Shown: positions 1-10,500 of the stretch, piece by piece | How the letters are laid out: each line of letters begins with the position of its first letter | Numbering within the stretch: the stretch's first letter is position 1 | Source of the DNA: Alphaproteobacteria bacterium | Lineage (GTDB): Bacteria; Pseudomonadota; Alphaproteobacteria; Rhizobiales; Xanthobacteraceae | Direction: 5' to 3' | DNA: 60,547 bases | Assembly (NCBI GenBank): GCA_021325315.1 | Contig: JAJPHK010000169.1 | Span: 1 to 60,547, forward strand | Notes under the pieces: generated by a model | Seen by the model: the letters and a program-made list of their open reading frames with translations, nothing else | Database searches by the model: none | What the model was told of the DNA's origin: nothing | Program-made: the position numbers and the translations under genes

Positions 1-93
1 AGCGAGCTCCTCGCGCCGGCTCGTAGTGGCCGGAGGCGGTGCCCCGTGCCGTCCCGGACGCGCGGCAGCGGGCCGCGCGCGCAGGCGCCACAT
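1..93 (-). CDS. Possible 5' end of a minus-strand CDS running off the window (MWRLRARPAAARPGRHGAPPPATTSRREELA...)
   Basis: ATG on minus strand at 93 with open frame to window edge; strong promoter-like sequence upstream; product not recognised. Confidence 0.3.
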   Translation of the reverse strand, partial: MWRLRARPAAARPGRHGAPPPATTSRREELA

Positions 94-150
94 CCCGCTC
101 CGCTTTCGAGACGCCTCTAGAAAACGCCCCTCGTGAGCGGGAGTAATAGG

Positions 151-179
151 AATATAAGCCTTTTATAGAAGAAAGTCAA
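151..179 (-). promoter_or_regulatory. Sigma70-like promoter reading leftward
   Basis: Minus strand TTGACT - 17 nt - TATATT. Confidence 0.5.
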
Positions 180-404
180 GCGCTATCATGGCCGGGTAGT
201 GTCTCGGTTTCCCGTTTTCGTCATTACCGGGCCGTCGCGCCCGGCGAGCGGAACGCGAGCCGTGGCGCGGACGAGATCCGGTAATCCATGAAGACGTCCC
301 GCGTACACCGCAATTCATCATAGATCACCGGGTCTCGCAGCGTCGGCCGCTCCCTACGCTCGCGGGACGCTGCGGCCCGGTGATGACAGAAAAAGAGACA
401 CTGC

Positions 405-490
405 CCATGGCCGGGCTTGTCCCGGCCATCCACGCCTTTCTGCAGTTAGACCGTTAAGACGTGGATGCCCGCGGCAAGCGCGGGCATGAC
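405..490. repeat. Palindromic intergenic repeat (catggccgggcttgtcccggccatccacgcc...cgtggatgcccgcggcaagcgcgggcatgac)
   Basis: Same modular sequence as 1557-1652 and 17999-18088. Confidence 0.75.
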
Positions 491-502
491 AAATAACAAG
501 GC

Positions 503-1510
503 TTACACGCCGCCCGACAGAATCTCCGCGAACAGCTTCGCGTCGACATTCCCGCCGGACAGGACGACCGCGACCGTCTTGCCGCGCACATCGACCGCGC
601 CCGCCAAGAGCGCCGCGAGCGCGACGGCCCCGCCCGGCTCGACGACAAGCTTCAGCTCGTTAAAGGCAAAACGCATCGCGTCCTTCACTTCCTCGTCGCT
701 CGCGGCGACGCCCTCGCCGATCAGCTTGCTCGTGATTTGAAATGTGAGCTCACCCGGCCAGGGCGCGAGCAGCGCGTCGCAAATCGAGCCCGTGGCTTTT
801 GCATTGTGCTCGCGCTTGCCGCTCCTGAAAGAGTGCGCGTGCTCGTCGAATCCCGCGGGCTCGACCGTGAGGATGCGAGCGTCCGGAAACCGATCCTTGA
901 CGGCAAGCGCAATTCCCGCCGCGAGGCCGCCGCCCGAGGTCGGCATCAAGACGACTTCCGGCGCAAGCTTTTGCGCGCTCAAATCCTCGCAGATTTCCCG
1001 GCCGATCGTGCCCTGTCCGGCGATCACGAACGGATCGTCGAACGGCCGCACGAGAGTCGCGCCGCGTTCCTTCGCGATCTTTTGCCCGATCGCCTCGCGG
1101 TCTTCCTTCTCGCGGTCGTAGAGCACCACCTCCGCCCCGTGGCCTTTGGTGCGCTCGATCTTCGCCGCCGGCGCGTCGGACGGCATCACAATGAGCGCCG
1201 GCAAGCCGAGAAGCTTTGCTGCGCAAGCCACGCCTTGCGCATGATTGCCGGAGGAAAAGGCGACCACGCCGTTCTTCTTTTCGCTCGCCGGGATGCGCGA
1301 GATGCGATTGTAGGCCCCGCGAAATTTGAACGATCCCGTCCGTTGCAGCACTTCCGGCTTGAGGAAAACGCGCGCGCCCAGCCGCTTATCGAGCGTTTCG
1401 TTCGAAAGAAGCGGCGTGCGCACGGCGACGCCCGCAAGCCTTTTTGCGGCGTCCGCTACGTCCGCGGCTGTCGGAAGATGCTGGGAGGAATGCTTAGCGG
1501 GAATATTCAC
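503..1510 (-). CDS. Threonine dehydratase / serine racemase-like PLP enzyme
   Basis: 335 aa; PLP lysine motif GSFKFRGAYN, SSGNHAQG and SGGGLAAG motifs. Confidence 0.88.
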   Translation of the reverse strand: MNIPAKHSSQHLPTAADVADAAKRLAGVAVRTPLLSNETLDKRLGARVFLKPEVLQRTGSFKFRGAYNRISRIPASEKKNGVVAFSSGNHAQGVACAAKLLGLPALIVMPSDAPAAKIERTKGHGAEVVLYDREKEDREAIGQKIAKERGATLVRPFDDPFVIAGQGTIGREICEDLSAQKLAPEVVLMPTSGGGLAAGIALAVKDRFPDARILTVEPAGFDEHAHSFRSGKREHNAKATGSICDALLAPWPGELTFQITSKLIGEGVAASDEEVKDAMRFAFNELKLVVEPGGAVALAALLAGAVDVRGKTVAVVLSGGNVDAKLFAEILSGGV

Positions 1511-1556
1511 GGGCGAAGTCTATAGCATCTTTCAATTGGGTTGTGCTGTTTCTCTG

Positions 1557-1652
1557 TCGTCATGCCCGGCCTCGTGCCGGGCATCCACGCCTTCCTTAAG
1601 GGAGCGAGAAAAAGGAAAGCGTGGATGGCCGGGACAAGCCCGGGCCATGACG
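1557..1652. repeat. Palindromic intergenic repeat (cgtcatgcccggcctcgtgccgggcatccacgcc...gcgtggatggccgggacaagcccgggccatgacg)
   Basis: Inverted arms, shared with 405-490 and 17999-18088. Confidence 0.8.
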
Positions 1653-1730
1653 AGTCAATTCAAGTGAAAGCTGCTCTAGGCCGCGATTTCGGCATTGTCA
1701 CGGCCTGAAAATGTAGGGCTGTTCCAAGAA

Positions 1731-1763
1731 AAAAGGCCGGCATTACTGCCGGCCTTTTCGCGG
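1731..1763 (-). terminator. Rho-independent terminator downstream of the FadL-type gene
   Basis: Minus strand aaaaggccggcagtaatgccggccttttttctt: GC stem plus T-run just after the stop at 1776. Confidence 0.75.
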
Positions 1764-1775
1764 ATAGCCAATAGC

Positions 1776-3110
1776 TTACTTGGTGATGAGCGGCGCCCTC
1801 GGCTCCGGATCGAACTGATAGCGCAGCGACACCGCTACGATGTTGTTGTAGCTGTGCGACGTTCCGACCAGCGGGAAGGGAACGACGGGGACGCCGGGGG
1901 CGACCCACGCATTCGGGTTCGATACCGTGTAGTTGATCGGCGAATTGCCAAGCCACACGAAGCTATAGCCGATGTCCGTTGAAAGCCGCTCGGTCCATTT
2001 GTGGGTCGCGCCCGCCGAGAACCACCAGCGATTGTCGTCGGGCACGCCAAGCAGACGGAACTGATCCCTGCTCGGCGAGATTTCATAACCGATACCGCCG
2101 CGCAACGTCGTCGCCGCATCCCACTTGTATTCGAGGCCGAAGGAGAAGAGCCAGCCATCCCTGTAGAGGAAGCTAATTGCACTCGGATTGGTGCCGGCTG
2201 CGGGACCCGATGTAACGATGAAAGGAACCGTTTGGAGAACGCTCCAGTTCGTCCATTCGACAGTGCCGAGCGCAGTCCAGCGGCTGTCGATCTGCTGTTT
2301 GATACCCAAGCTTACCTGGTCGGGCAGCGTCGCATTCGCCTTCACATTGGCACCCGGGATACCCACCGAGGGCGCGGTGATATTTCCTTCCAGTGTCGTA
2401 TCGACGCGCGAACGATAGCCCAGCGCGATTTCCGTCATCGCCGTCGGCTTCCACGTCAGGCCCGCCGACCAGCCGACCGCCACGTCACCAAGATTGTTAA
2501 CCTCCGAATTCGGAATGCCGAGCGGCGCGGTCGTGCGCGAGAATTTTCCGTTGAACAGCCACACAACCCGCGGACCCGCGGCGATGCTGAGCTGATCGTT
2601 GACCTTCCAGCCGATGATCGGATTGAAATCGACTGTCTTAAGTCGCGCCTCATTTACGTAGAATGAACCCGCCCAAGGCGTGTCGGGATGCGTGCCCGAG
2701 CCGAACGGCGAAGTGATCGACATGCCGACATAAAGGTTTGGATTGACCTTGTAGGCGAAATAGCTCGCGGGGATATAAGCGAACTCGGCGATGTTGCCGG
2801 AATTTTGGGGGCCGTAGACGCCAAGCAGCACCGCCGATGTCCCGGTACCGGGCGTGATGACTTCATGACCAAACAGGAACGTCGTATGGGATTCCATCCC
2901 GAAGCTGTTCGTATTCGTCACCGCCGCCGGGTTCCAGAACATCGCCGAGAGGCCCATGCTCGACGTGCCCTCTCCCGCGAAGGACATGCCCTGTCCCGAC
3001 GCCGACTGTTCGTGAATGCCGATGCCGCCCGCCAGCGCAGTCTGCGAGAATGCAAGCCCGCCCAATGCCACGCCCGCAAACAGGATTTTGCGAATTCCAG
3101 CCCTTGTCAT
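1776..3110 (-). CDS. OmpP1/FadL/TodX family outer membrane transporter
   Basis: Signal peptide (MTRAGIRKILFAGVALGGLAFSQTALAGG), IHEQSASGQGMSFAGEG N-terminus and beta-barrel pattern typical of FadL; start moved from ORF track 3143 to 3110. Confidence 0.88.
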   Translation of the reverse strand: MTRAGIRKILFAGVALGGLAFSQTALAGGIGIHEQSASGQGMSFAGEGTSSMGLSAMFWNPAAVTNTNSFGMESHTTFLFGHEVITPGTGTSAVLLGVYGPQNSGNIAEFAYIPASYFAYKVNPNLYVGMSITSPFGSGTHPDTPWAGSFYVNEARLKTVDFNPIIGWKVNDQLSIAAGPRVVWLFNGKFSRTTAPLGIPNSEVNNLGDVAVGWSAGLTWKPTAMTEIALGYRSRVDTTLEGNITAPSVGIPGANVKANATLPDQVSLGIKQQIDSRWTALGTVEWTNWSVLQTVPFIVTSGPAAGTNPSAISFLYRDGWLFSFGLEYKWDAATTLRGGIGYEISPSRDQFRLLGVPDDNRWWFSAGATHKWTERLSTDIGYSFVWLGNSPINYTVSNPNAWVAPGVPVVPFPLVGTSHSYNNIVAVSLRYQFDPEPRAPLITK

Positions 3111-3435
3111 TTCATTCCCCCAGCCCGGGCGAGTCGCGCCCAACTTTTGTTCAAGGAAATCGTGCAGAGACTTGAGGTTCTGCGCAATAGGGAGGATTAC
3201 GGATGGAAGCCACCGCCGGGGCAGCTTTGCGTCCTGCCGTCTTCAATTTCTTCAATGTTTTCATTGGCCTGTCGCGCGGTCAAAAATCCTGCACACCAGG
3301 CTACTTTCCTTTCTCCAAGCAAAAATTCCGGGCTGTGACCGCACTGCAACAGGTGACGTAGCGTCAACTTGTAGTCTATGAACCCGCACGGGATGATCGG
3401 GATACGCTTCTCACCCTGAAAAAAGAGGAAAGCCT

Positions 3436-4290
3436 ATGAAGTTAGTGCGCTTCGGCCCGGCGGGCCGAGAGAAACCCGGTATTATCGACAAGGATGGCCA
3501 TATCCGGAACCTGTCGAAAATCGTGCCCGACATCGCCGGCGAAACGCTCTCTTCCGCGGGCCTCGCCAAGATCCGGAAAGCGAAAATCGAAAAGCTGCCG
3601 AAAGTCCCCGGCAAGCCTCGCCTCGGCCCTTGCGTCGGAAACGTGCGCCACTTCATCGCGATCGGTTTGAATTTCACCGATCACGCCGCCGAGGTCGGCA
3701 TGCCGCTGCCGAAAGAGCCGATCGTTTTCGCAAAAGCGCCGAACTCGATTTGCGGCCCGAACGACAATGTCATTATCCCGAAAGGCTCGACGAAGCTCGA
3801 TTATGAAGTCGAGCTCTGCATCGTGATCGGCCGGCGCGCGCAATACATCAAGTCGCAAGCCGAGGCGAAGAATTACATCGCCGGCTACACGATCTGTAAC
3901 GACGTCTCCGAGCGCTCCTTCCAGCTCGACCGCTCCGGCGGCCAATGGGACAAGGGCAAGGGCGCGCAGAATTTCGGCCCCGTCGGCCCCTGGCTCGTCA
4001 CCCGCGACGAGATCAAGGACGTGCAGAATCTGAAAATGTGGACCGACGTGAACGGCGAAAAGCGTCAGCGCGGTTCCACCAAGACCATGATTTTCGGAGC
4101 CGAATATCTCGTTTGGTATTGTTCGCAGTTCTACGTGCTCGAGCCCGGAGACCTCATCACCACCGGCACGCCGCCGGGTGTGGCGCAAGGCATGAAGCCG
4201 GAGCCGAAGTTCTTGAAGCCCGGCGACATCATCACCATGGGAATCGAAGGCCTCGGCGAGCAGCGCCAGAAGGTGGTCGCTGCAAAGTAA
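3436..4290 (+). CDS. Fumarylacetoacetate hydrolase family protein
   Basis: IGLNFTDHAAEVG, LDYEVELCIVIG, GYTICNDVSERSFQ, TGTPPGVAQGMKP motifs. Confidence 0.9.
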   Translation: MKLVRFGPAGREKPGIIDKDGHIRNLSKIVPDIAGETLSSAGLAKIRKAKIEKLPKVPGKPRLGPCVGNVRHFIAIGLNFTDHAAEVGMPLPKEPIVFAKAPNSICGPNDNVIIPKGSTKLDYEVELCIVIGRRAQYIKSQAEAKNYIAGYTICNDVSERSFQLDRSGGQWDKGKGAQNFGPVGPWLVTRDEIKDVQNLKMWTDVNGEKRQRGSTKTMIFGAEYLVWYCSQFYVLEPGDLITTGTPPGVAQGMKPEPKFLKPGDIITMGIEGLGEQRQKVVAAK

Positions 4291-4296
4291 TCAATG

Positions 4297-4326
4297 CCCG
4301 CGGGAGTTTTCCCGTGGGTTCTTTTT
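4297..4326 (+). terminator. Rho-independent terminator
   Basis: cccgcgggagttttcccgtgggttcttttt just after the FAH stop codon. Confidence 0.65.
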
Positions 4327-4396
4327 CCCGGCTTCGCCTCGACACGAATCTCCTTTTCGCTAGTCTGTCGTTGATTCTCCGCGAATCGGGATAGCG

Positions 4397-5266
4397 ATGT
4401 CTTTTTCCACGACACAGTCAAACGAAGCCCTCGTCCGCCAGCTCACCGCCTGGCTCGACGGCATCGACTACGAGATCAACTTCTGGGGCGAGTGGATGCG
4501 GAACAAGGGAGGCCAATGGGCTTCCGATTTCATCGGCCGCCAGGATCCGGACCGGCCGGTGGACCCCGCGCTGTTCGAAGGCATGGATATTTCCGGGACG
4601 CCAAAAGTGCTCGATGTCGGCGCGGGCCCCGCGACTTTCTTCGGCTACAAGCTGAACGGAAAGCCGATCGAGCTGTCCGCTTGCGATCCGCTTGCGCCGC
4701 AATACGCGAAAATGGCGGAAGAGAACGGGATCGCTTGGCCGGTCGCGACGGTGTCCGGTTTTGCCGAGGACCTGAGCGCGTTTTATCCGTGCGGCTCCTT
4801 CGACATGGTCGTATGCCGAAACGCACTCGATCATTCATTCGATCCGGTGCGCGGGATCGAGGAGATGCTCCTCGTCCTGAAAATCGGCGGCCGCGTAAAC
4901 CTCATTCATTACGCCAACGAAGCCGAGGAAGGAAACTACATCGGTTTCCACCAGTGGAATTTCGACGTCGCCGGCGGCCGGCCGATCGTCTGGAACAAGA
5001 GTTCCCGTGTCGATCTGATCGAGCGCTTCGGAAATTGCGCCGACATCACATGCGACAAGAAGGAGCGCTGGGTCCGTTCTCGCCTCGACAAGAAGCGGGA
5101 GCCGGAACTGCCGGAAAATCGCGCGCAAGTCCGGATCGCCGAACTCCTGCTCGCCACGCGCGACGCGTTCCTGTCGCGCGGCGCGAAGCCCCGCCCGCCC
5201 GAGAAGAAAAAACGCCAGTTCGTGATTTCGGCGGCGCATCCGGAAGGAGTGCTGGTCGAGGACTGA
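4397..5266 (+). CDS. Class I SAM-dependent methyltransferase
   Basis: VLDVGAGPATFFGYKL motif I; FDMVVCRNALDHSFDP. Confidence 0.8.
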   Translation: MSFSTTQSNEALVRQLTAWLDGIDYEINFWGEWMRNKGGQWASDFIGRQDPDRPVDPALFEGMDISGTPKVLDVGAGPATFFGYKLNGKPIELSACDPLAPQYAKMAEENGIAWPVATVSGFAEDLSAFYPCGSFDMVVCRNALDHSFDPVRGIEEMLLVLKIGGRVNLIHYANEAEEGNYIGFHQWNFDVAGGRPIVWNKSSRVDLIERFGNCADITCDKKERWVRSRLDKKREPELPENRAQVRIAELLLATRDAFLSRGAKPRPPEKKKRQFVISAAHPEGVLVED

Positions 5267-5270
5267 ACCG

Positions 5271-6089
5271 TCAGTTCCCGCGCTTCTTCTTCCACAGCTC
5301 GTAAAAATGATGCACCGGGCCGCGGCCCTCGCCGACTTTCAGGCCGTCCGCCGCTGCGATCGCTTCGCTTACAAACCGCTTCGCGAGCGCAACCGACTCC
5401 GCAAGCGGCATGCCGCGCGCGAGGCTGGCGGCGATCGCCGAAGACAGTGTGCAGCCGGTGCCATGGGTATTCTTGCTTGCAATGCGCCGCGCACTGAAGC
5501 GCCGAACCCCGCTTGCATCGACAAGAATGTCGATCGCCTCCGCACCCTCGAAATGCCCGCCTTTCACAAGCACGGACTGCGCGCCCAACTTCAAAATCGC
5601 CTGCCCCTGCTTCGCCATGGCGGTTTCGTCCTGCGCCACTGACTCGCCGGAAAGCGCCGCCGCTTCCCCAAGATTGGGCGTGACGACAAGCCCAAGCGGA
5701 ATCAGCCTGTTCTTCAGCGTGTCGATCGCGTCCGGCTTTAACAGAAGATCCCCGGATGTCGCGACCATCACGGGATCGAGCACGATATTTTTCGCCTTGT
5801 GCGCGGCGAGCCCCTCCGCGACCGCCTCGATGATATCCGCGCGCGCGAGCATGCCGATTTTGGTCGCGCCGATTTTCATATCCGAATAGACCGCGTCCAT
5901 CTGCTTGCGCACGAATTCGGGCGCGATATCGAAAATGCCGGAAACGCTCTTGGTGTTTTGCGCGGTCAGCGCCGCGATGACGGAGGCGCCATAGACGCCG
6001 AGCGCCGAGAAGGTTTTCAAATCGGCCTGAATCCCGGCGCCGCCGCCGGAATCGGAGCCTGCGATCGTAAGCGCAATCGGTGTCGCCAT
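5271..6089 (-). CDS. thiD: Hydroxymethylpyrimidine/phosphomethylpyrimidine kinase
   Basis: ALTIAGSDSGGGAGIQADLKTF, LDPVMVATSGD, HGTGCTLSSAIAA. Confidence 0.93.
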   Translation of the reverse strand: MATPIALTIAGSDSGGGAGIQADLKTFSALGVYGASVIAALTAQNTKSVSGIFDIAPEFVRKQMDAVYSDMKIGATKIGMLARADIIEAVAEGLAAHKAKNIVLDPVMVATSGDLLLKPDAIDTLKNRLIPLGLVVTPNLGEAAALSGESVAQDETAMAKQGQAILKLGAQSVLVKGGHFEGAEAIDILVDASGVRRFSARRIASKNTHGTGCTLSSAIAASLARGMPLAESVALAKRFVSEAIAAADGLKVGEGRGPVHHFYELWKKKRGN

Positions 6090-6187
6090 GGTGACGGCTT
6101 AGGTCGCTATTGCGAGACTGGCAAGCGCTCCCCTTGCTTCGCTCCCGGCTTTCTGGTTGCTTGGCCGCGATATTCTCGAGGTTTTCG

Positions 6188-6424
6188 ATGATCCCGTTTT
6201 TCGTGCAGATCAAATGCAAGCTCGGCGAGGCCTACGATGTCGCCAATCGCATCGCCGATTCCGAAATCGCTTCCGAGATTTACTCGACCGCGGGCGACTA
6301 CGATCTCCTGGTGAAGTTCTACGTCAATGAAGGCACCGACATCGGGCACTTCGTGACCGAAAAAGTACAAAAGATCCCTGGCATCGAGCACACGCATACG
6401 ATCATCACCTTCAAGGCGTTTTGA
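6188..6424 (+). CDS. Stand-alone Lrp/AsnC ligand-binding (RAM) domain protein
   Basis: 78 aa MIPFFVQIKCKLGEAYDVANRIADSEIASEIYSTAGDYDLLVKFYV...GIEHTHTIITFKAF; no HTH; start moved from track. Confidence 0.85.
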   Translation: MIPFFVQIKCKLGEAYDVANRIADSEIASEIYSTAGDYDLLVKFYVNEGTDIGHFVTEKVQKIPGIEHTHTIITFKAF

Positions 6425-6429
6425 TCGTG

Positions 6430-6543
6430 GCCTCATGCTTCGAGACGCATCGCTTACGCGATGCTCCTCAGCATGAGGATCAAAGTTAAGCCTCATTCTG
6501 AGGAGCGGCGCATGTAAATGCGCCGCGTCTCGAAGGATGAGGC
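6430..6543. repeat. Palindromic intergenic repeat (gcctcatgcttcgagacgc...ctgaggagcggcgc...cgtctcgaaggatgaggc)
   Basis: Nested inverted repeats between convergent genes. Confidence 0.75.
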
Positions 6544-6548
6544 GCCAA

Positions 6549-7490
6549 TCAAACCGCCGCGCTCTGCGGCGTCTCCGCCTCGCGCTCGCGCGTGCGGTCG
6601 ATATGCAACTGGCGCTCGCGGTAAATCACGAACAGCCCCGCAAGCACCACAAGCGCCGCGCCCAGGAGCACGATCGCTTCCGGCACTTCTCCGAAGAACG
6701 AATAACCGATCACGATCGAATAGATCATCGAGGTGTAGGCGAAGGGCGCGACGGTGCCCGCTTCCGCGTGGCGATAGCTTTCGGTCACCGTGATCTGGCC
6801 GATGCCGCCGAAGATGCCGGTCAGAACCAGGATCATCGAATCCCACGGCGACGGCTTCACCCAGCCCCAGAACACCGTCACCAAGGCGGTCACGGTGCAA
6901 AGCACCGTGAAGGAAAAAACAAGCGAGGCCGTCGTCTCGGTGGCCGTGAGTTGCCGTACCTGGGTCATCGCGGCCGAAACCAGAAACGCGCCGACAAAGG
7001 CAAGAAGCGCGCCCGCCGCCGCGCCTGGTCCCCGCTCCGCGCCGAACAGATGCGGTGCGAGCATAATCAGCACGCCGACAAAGCCGACCGCGACCGCCGC
7101 CCAGCGGAACATCCGCACTCTTTCTCCCAGGAAAATCGCCGCGAGCGCGACATTGAAAAGCGGTGTGATGAAGCCGATCGCCGTCATGTCGGCGAGCGGA
7201 ATGCGCGCCAGCGAGGCGAAATTGCAGAACATCGAACCGATGCCGGCGATGGCGCGGGTAACGTGCCGGACCGGCTTGTTGAGCCGGAATGCTTCGTGCA
7301 ACTCGCCCCGCCATTGCAGCATCAGCATCAGCGGAATGAGCGCAAACAGCGAACGCGCAAAGGCGACCTCGCCGAGCGGGATCCGTTCACCGAGCGAACG
7401 GATCATCGCGGACATGATGGTGAAAGCGAGTGTGGAAGCGAGGATCAGCCCAATGCCGAGATAGGTATTCTGCGCTCCCTTATGCTTCAT
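6549..7490 (-). CDS. DMT superfamily (EamA) transporter
   Basis: 10-TM pattern, two EamA repeats (GEVAFARSLFALIPL; YTSMIYSIVIGYSFFGE). Confidence 0.85.
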   Translation of the reverse strand: MKHKGAQNTYLGIGLILASTLAFTIMSAMIRSLGERIPLGEVAFARSLFALIPLMLMLQWRGELHEAFRLNKPVRHVTRAIAGIGSMFCNFASLARIPLADMTAIGFITPLFNVALAAIFLGERVRMFRWAAVAVGFVGVLIMLAPHLFGAERGPGAAAGALLAFVGAFLVSAAMTQVRQLTATETTASLVFSFTVLCTVTALVTVFWGWVKPSPWDSMILVLTGIFGGIGQITVTESYRHAEAGTVAPFAYTSMIYSIVIGYSFFGEVPEAIVLLGAALVVLAGLFVIYRERQLHIDRTREREAETPQSAAV

Positions 7491-7559
7491 GCGCTTGTTT
7501 TACGGCGCGCGAAGCAGCCGCACCAGAGCCGATCCGGCGCGGCGGTATGCGAAAAGCGC

Positions 7560-10500
7560 TTAACTCGTTCTACCGCGCCGCGCCGGCGCCGCCGGCTGGC
7601 TACGCGCCCAGAAGCGCTCGGCATGTTCCGCGATCCAGCGGCAGACGATGTAGAACACCGGTGTGAAGATCAGACCGAAGGTGGTCACGCCGATCATGCC
7701 GAAGAACACAGCCGTGCCAAGCGCCTGGCGAAGCTCGGCGCCCGCCCCGGTCGCGATCACGAGCGGAACCACGCCGAGAACGAAGGCGAGCGAAGTCATC
7801 AAAATCGGCCGCAACCGGCGATGCGCCGCCTCTTCCGCCGCCGCCCAGCGGTCCCTGCCCTGATCCTCGAGCTGTTTCGCGAATTCGACGATCAGAATCG
7901 CGTTCTTCGCCGCAAGACCGATCAGCACGATGAAGCCCACTTGCGTGAGGATGTTATTGTCCATGCCTCTGAGCGACACGCCGCTGATCGCAGCGACAAG
8001 ACACATCGGCACGATGAGGATCACCGCAACGGGCAGCGTCAGGCTCTCATATTGCGCGGCGAGCACCAGGAAGACGAACACCACCGCGAGAATGAAGGCG
8101 AAGGCCGCCGTGTTGCCGGCCCGGATTTGCTGGAAGGCGAGCGTCGTCCATTCATAGGAAAAACCTTCGGGCAGCGTCTCTTTCGCGAGCTTCTCCATGA
8201 TCTGGATCGCCTGGCCCTGCGAGTAGCCGGGTGCCGGAATGCCGTCCAGTTCGGCCGACGTGTATAGATTGTAGCGCGGCACGCGATACGGCCCTGCGAT
8301 GTCTTTCACGGTCGTGAACGAGCCGAGCGGCACGGTATCGCCGCGCGAATTACGCACGCGAATCTTCAAGACATCCTCCGGCCCGAGCCGATATGGCCCG
8401 TCCGCCTGCGTCATCACGCGGAAGGTCTTGCCCAGGAGATTGAAGTCGTTGACATAAGCGGAGCCGATATAGACCTGCAGCGCCGAGAAGACGTCGCGCA
8501 CGTCGATGCCGAGGAGCTGCGCCTTGGCGCGGTCGATGTCGAGATAGAGCTGCGGCGTCGAGTTCTCGAACAATGAGAAGACCTGCATGACCCCCGGCGT
8601 CTGGGCGGCGCGGCCCATCATCGCATAGGTCGCCTGCAGGAGCGCTCCCGGCCCGCGATTGGCGCGGTCCTCGATCATCATGCGGAAGCCGCCCGCCGTG
8701 CCGATGCCGCGCACCGGCGGCGGCACCACTGCAATCAGGAAGGCTTCCTGAATGGAGCTCAGGCGTTTCACCAGCTCTTGCTGGATCGCGGCCGCCGACT
8801 GCCGCGGGTCCTTGGCGCGCTCGTCGTAGGGAGCGAGGACGCAAAACATCGCGCCGGAGTTCGGGGCGTTGGTGAAGGTCGCACCCGAGAAGCCCACGAC
8901 GTTAACGACGTGCTCGATGCCCGGAATGTTCAGTGCGATGTCCGCCGCGCGGCGCATCACTTCGTCGGTACGCGAGATCGAAGCACCGCCGGGAAGCTGG
9001 CCGACGGTGATGAGATAACCCTGGTCGACCTGCGGAATGAACCCGACGGGGGTGCGGTAGAACTCCAGCATGCCGATGCCGATCACGCCGCCGTAGACGA
9101 CAAGCATCATGACGACCATTCGCACCGCGCGCGCCGTGAAGCGCCCGTAGGCGTGCGAGAGCCTGTCGAAATAATGGTTAAAGCCGTTGAAGAAACGCGC
9201 GATCGGCGCCGTCCAGCCCTGCGGCACGTAATCCTGGTCCGGATGCGGCTTCAGCATCAGCGCGCACATCGCCGGCGAGAGCGTCAGCGACACGATCAGC
9301 GAAATCACCGTCGCGCCCGCGATGGTGAGCGCGAACTGCCGGTAGAACTGGCCGGAAATGCCCGTGATAAAGACCGCGGGCACGAACACGGCGCACAGCA
9401 CGAGCGCGATCGCAATCAATGCGCCGCCGACCTCGTCCATGCTTTTCACCGCCGCATCGTGCGGCGACAAGCCTCTTTCTATATTGCGCTCCACGTTTTC
9501 GACGACGACGATCGCGTCGTCGACCACGATGCCGATCGCAAGCACAAGCCCGAACAGCGTCAGATTGTTCAGCGTGAAGCCGAAAACCGACATCACGAAG
9601 AAGGTGCCGATGAGCGAGATCGGAATTGCCAGCAAGGGAATGATCGCCGCGCGCCAGGTCTGCAGGAACAGGATCACGACGAGAACGACGAGAACGATCG
9701 CCTCGAAAATCGTGTGCTGCACCGCATCGACGGACTCGCGGATGAATTGCGTCGGATTATAGAGAATCCCGTACTCCAGATCCGCGGGGAAATTCCCCGA
9801 GATCTGCTTCATCGTTTTTTCGATGTTGTCCGCTGTCGCGAGCGCGTTCGAGCCCGGCTGCTGGAAAATCGCGATGCCGACCGAGGGGTCGCGGTCGCGG
9901 TAGAAGGCGGTCGAATAATCGAGTCCGTTGATCTCGACGCGCGCCACGTCCTTGAGCCGCACGATCGCCTGGGGCGTCTCCTTGATGACGATATTGGAGA
10001 ACTCCGCCGGATCGCTTAGGCGACCCAGCGTCTGCACCGCGATCTGGAACGCGCGCTGCTCTTTCACCGGCGGCGCGTTCAGAACGCCGGAAGCAACCTG
10101 AATGTTCTGGCTTGCGAGCGCCGCGACAACGTCCGAGCCGGTGAGGTTAAGCGTCTGCAGGCGCTGCGGATCGAGCCACACCCACATCGCGTAGTCGCGG
10201 CTGCCGAACACGGTGATCGAGCCCACGCCGTTCACGCGCGCGAGCACGTCCTTGATCTGCAAGGTGGCGTAGTTTGAGATGAACAGCTGGTCGCGCGTCT
10301 TCTTCGGCGAGACGAGGCTGATCACCATCATCAGATCCGGCGAGGCCTTCTGGACCACGACGCCGATATTGCGCACGTCGGCCGGCAGGCGCGGCTGCGC
10401 GATCTGCACGCGGTTCTGCACCTGCACCTGTGCGATATCGAGGTCGGTGCCGAGGTCGAAGGTGACCGAAATCGTGAACCGGCCGTCCGAGGTCGAGTTC

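Noticed and set aside
5990-6190. Possible TPP riboswitch upstream of thiD
   Set aside because: Only about 98 nt between divergent genes and I could not find thi-box consensus sequences.
4936-6219. 427-aa minus-strand ORF overlapping thiD
   Set aside because: Alternate frame of the thiD strand; Arg-rich; thiD has clear motifs in its own frame.
6537-8267. 576-aa plus-strand ORF
   Set aside because: Antisense to the EamA and RND genes; Arg/His/Asp-rich low-complexity translation typical of the opposite strand in high-GC DNA.
8778-10019. 413-aa plus-strand ORF
   Set aside because: Entirely antisense to the RND permease; charged, non-domain-like composition.
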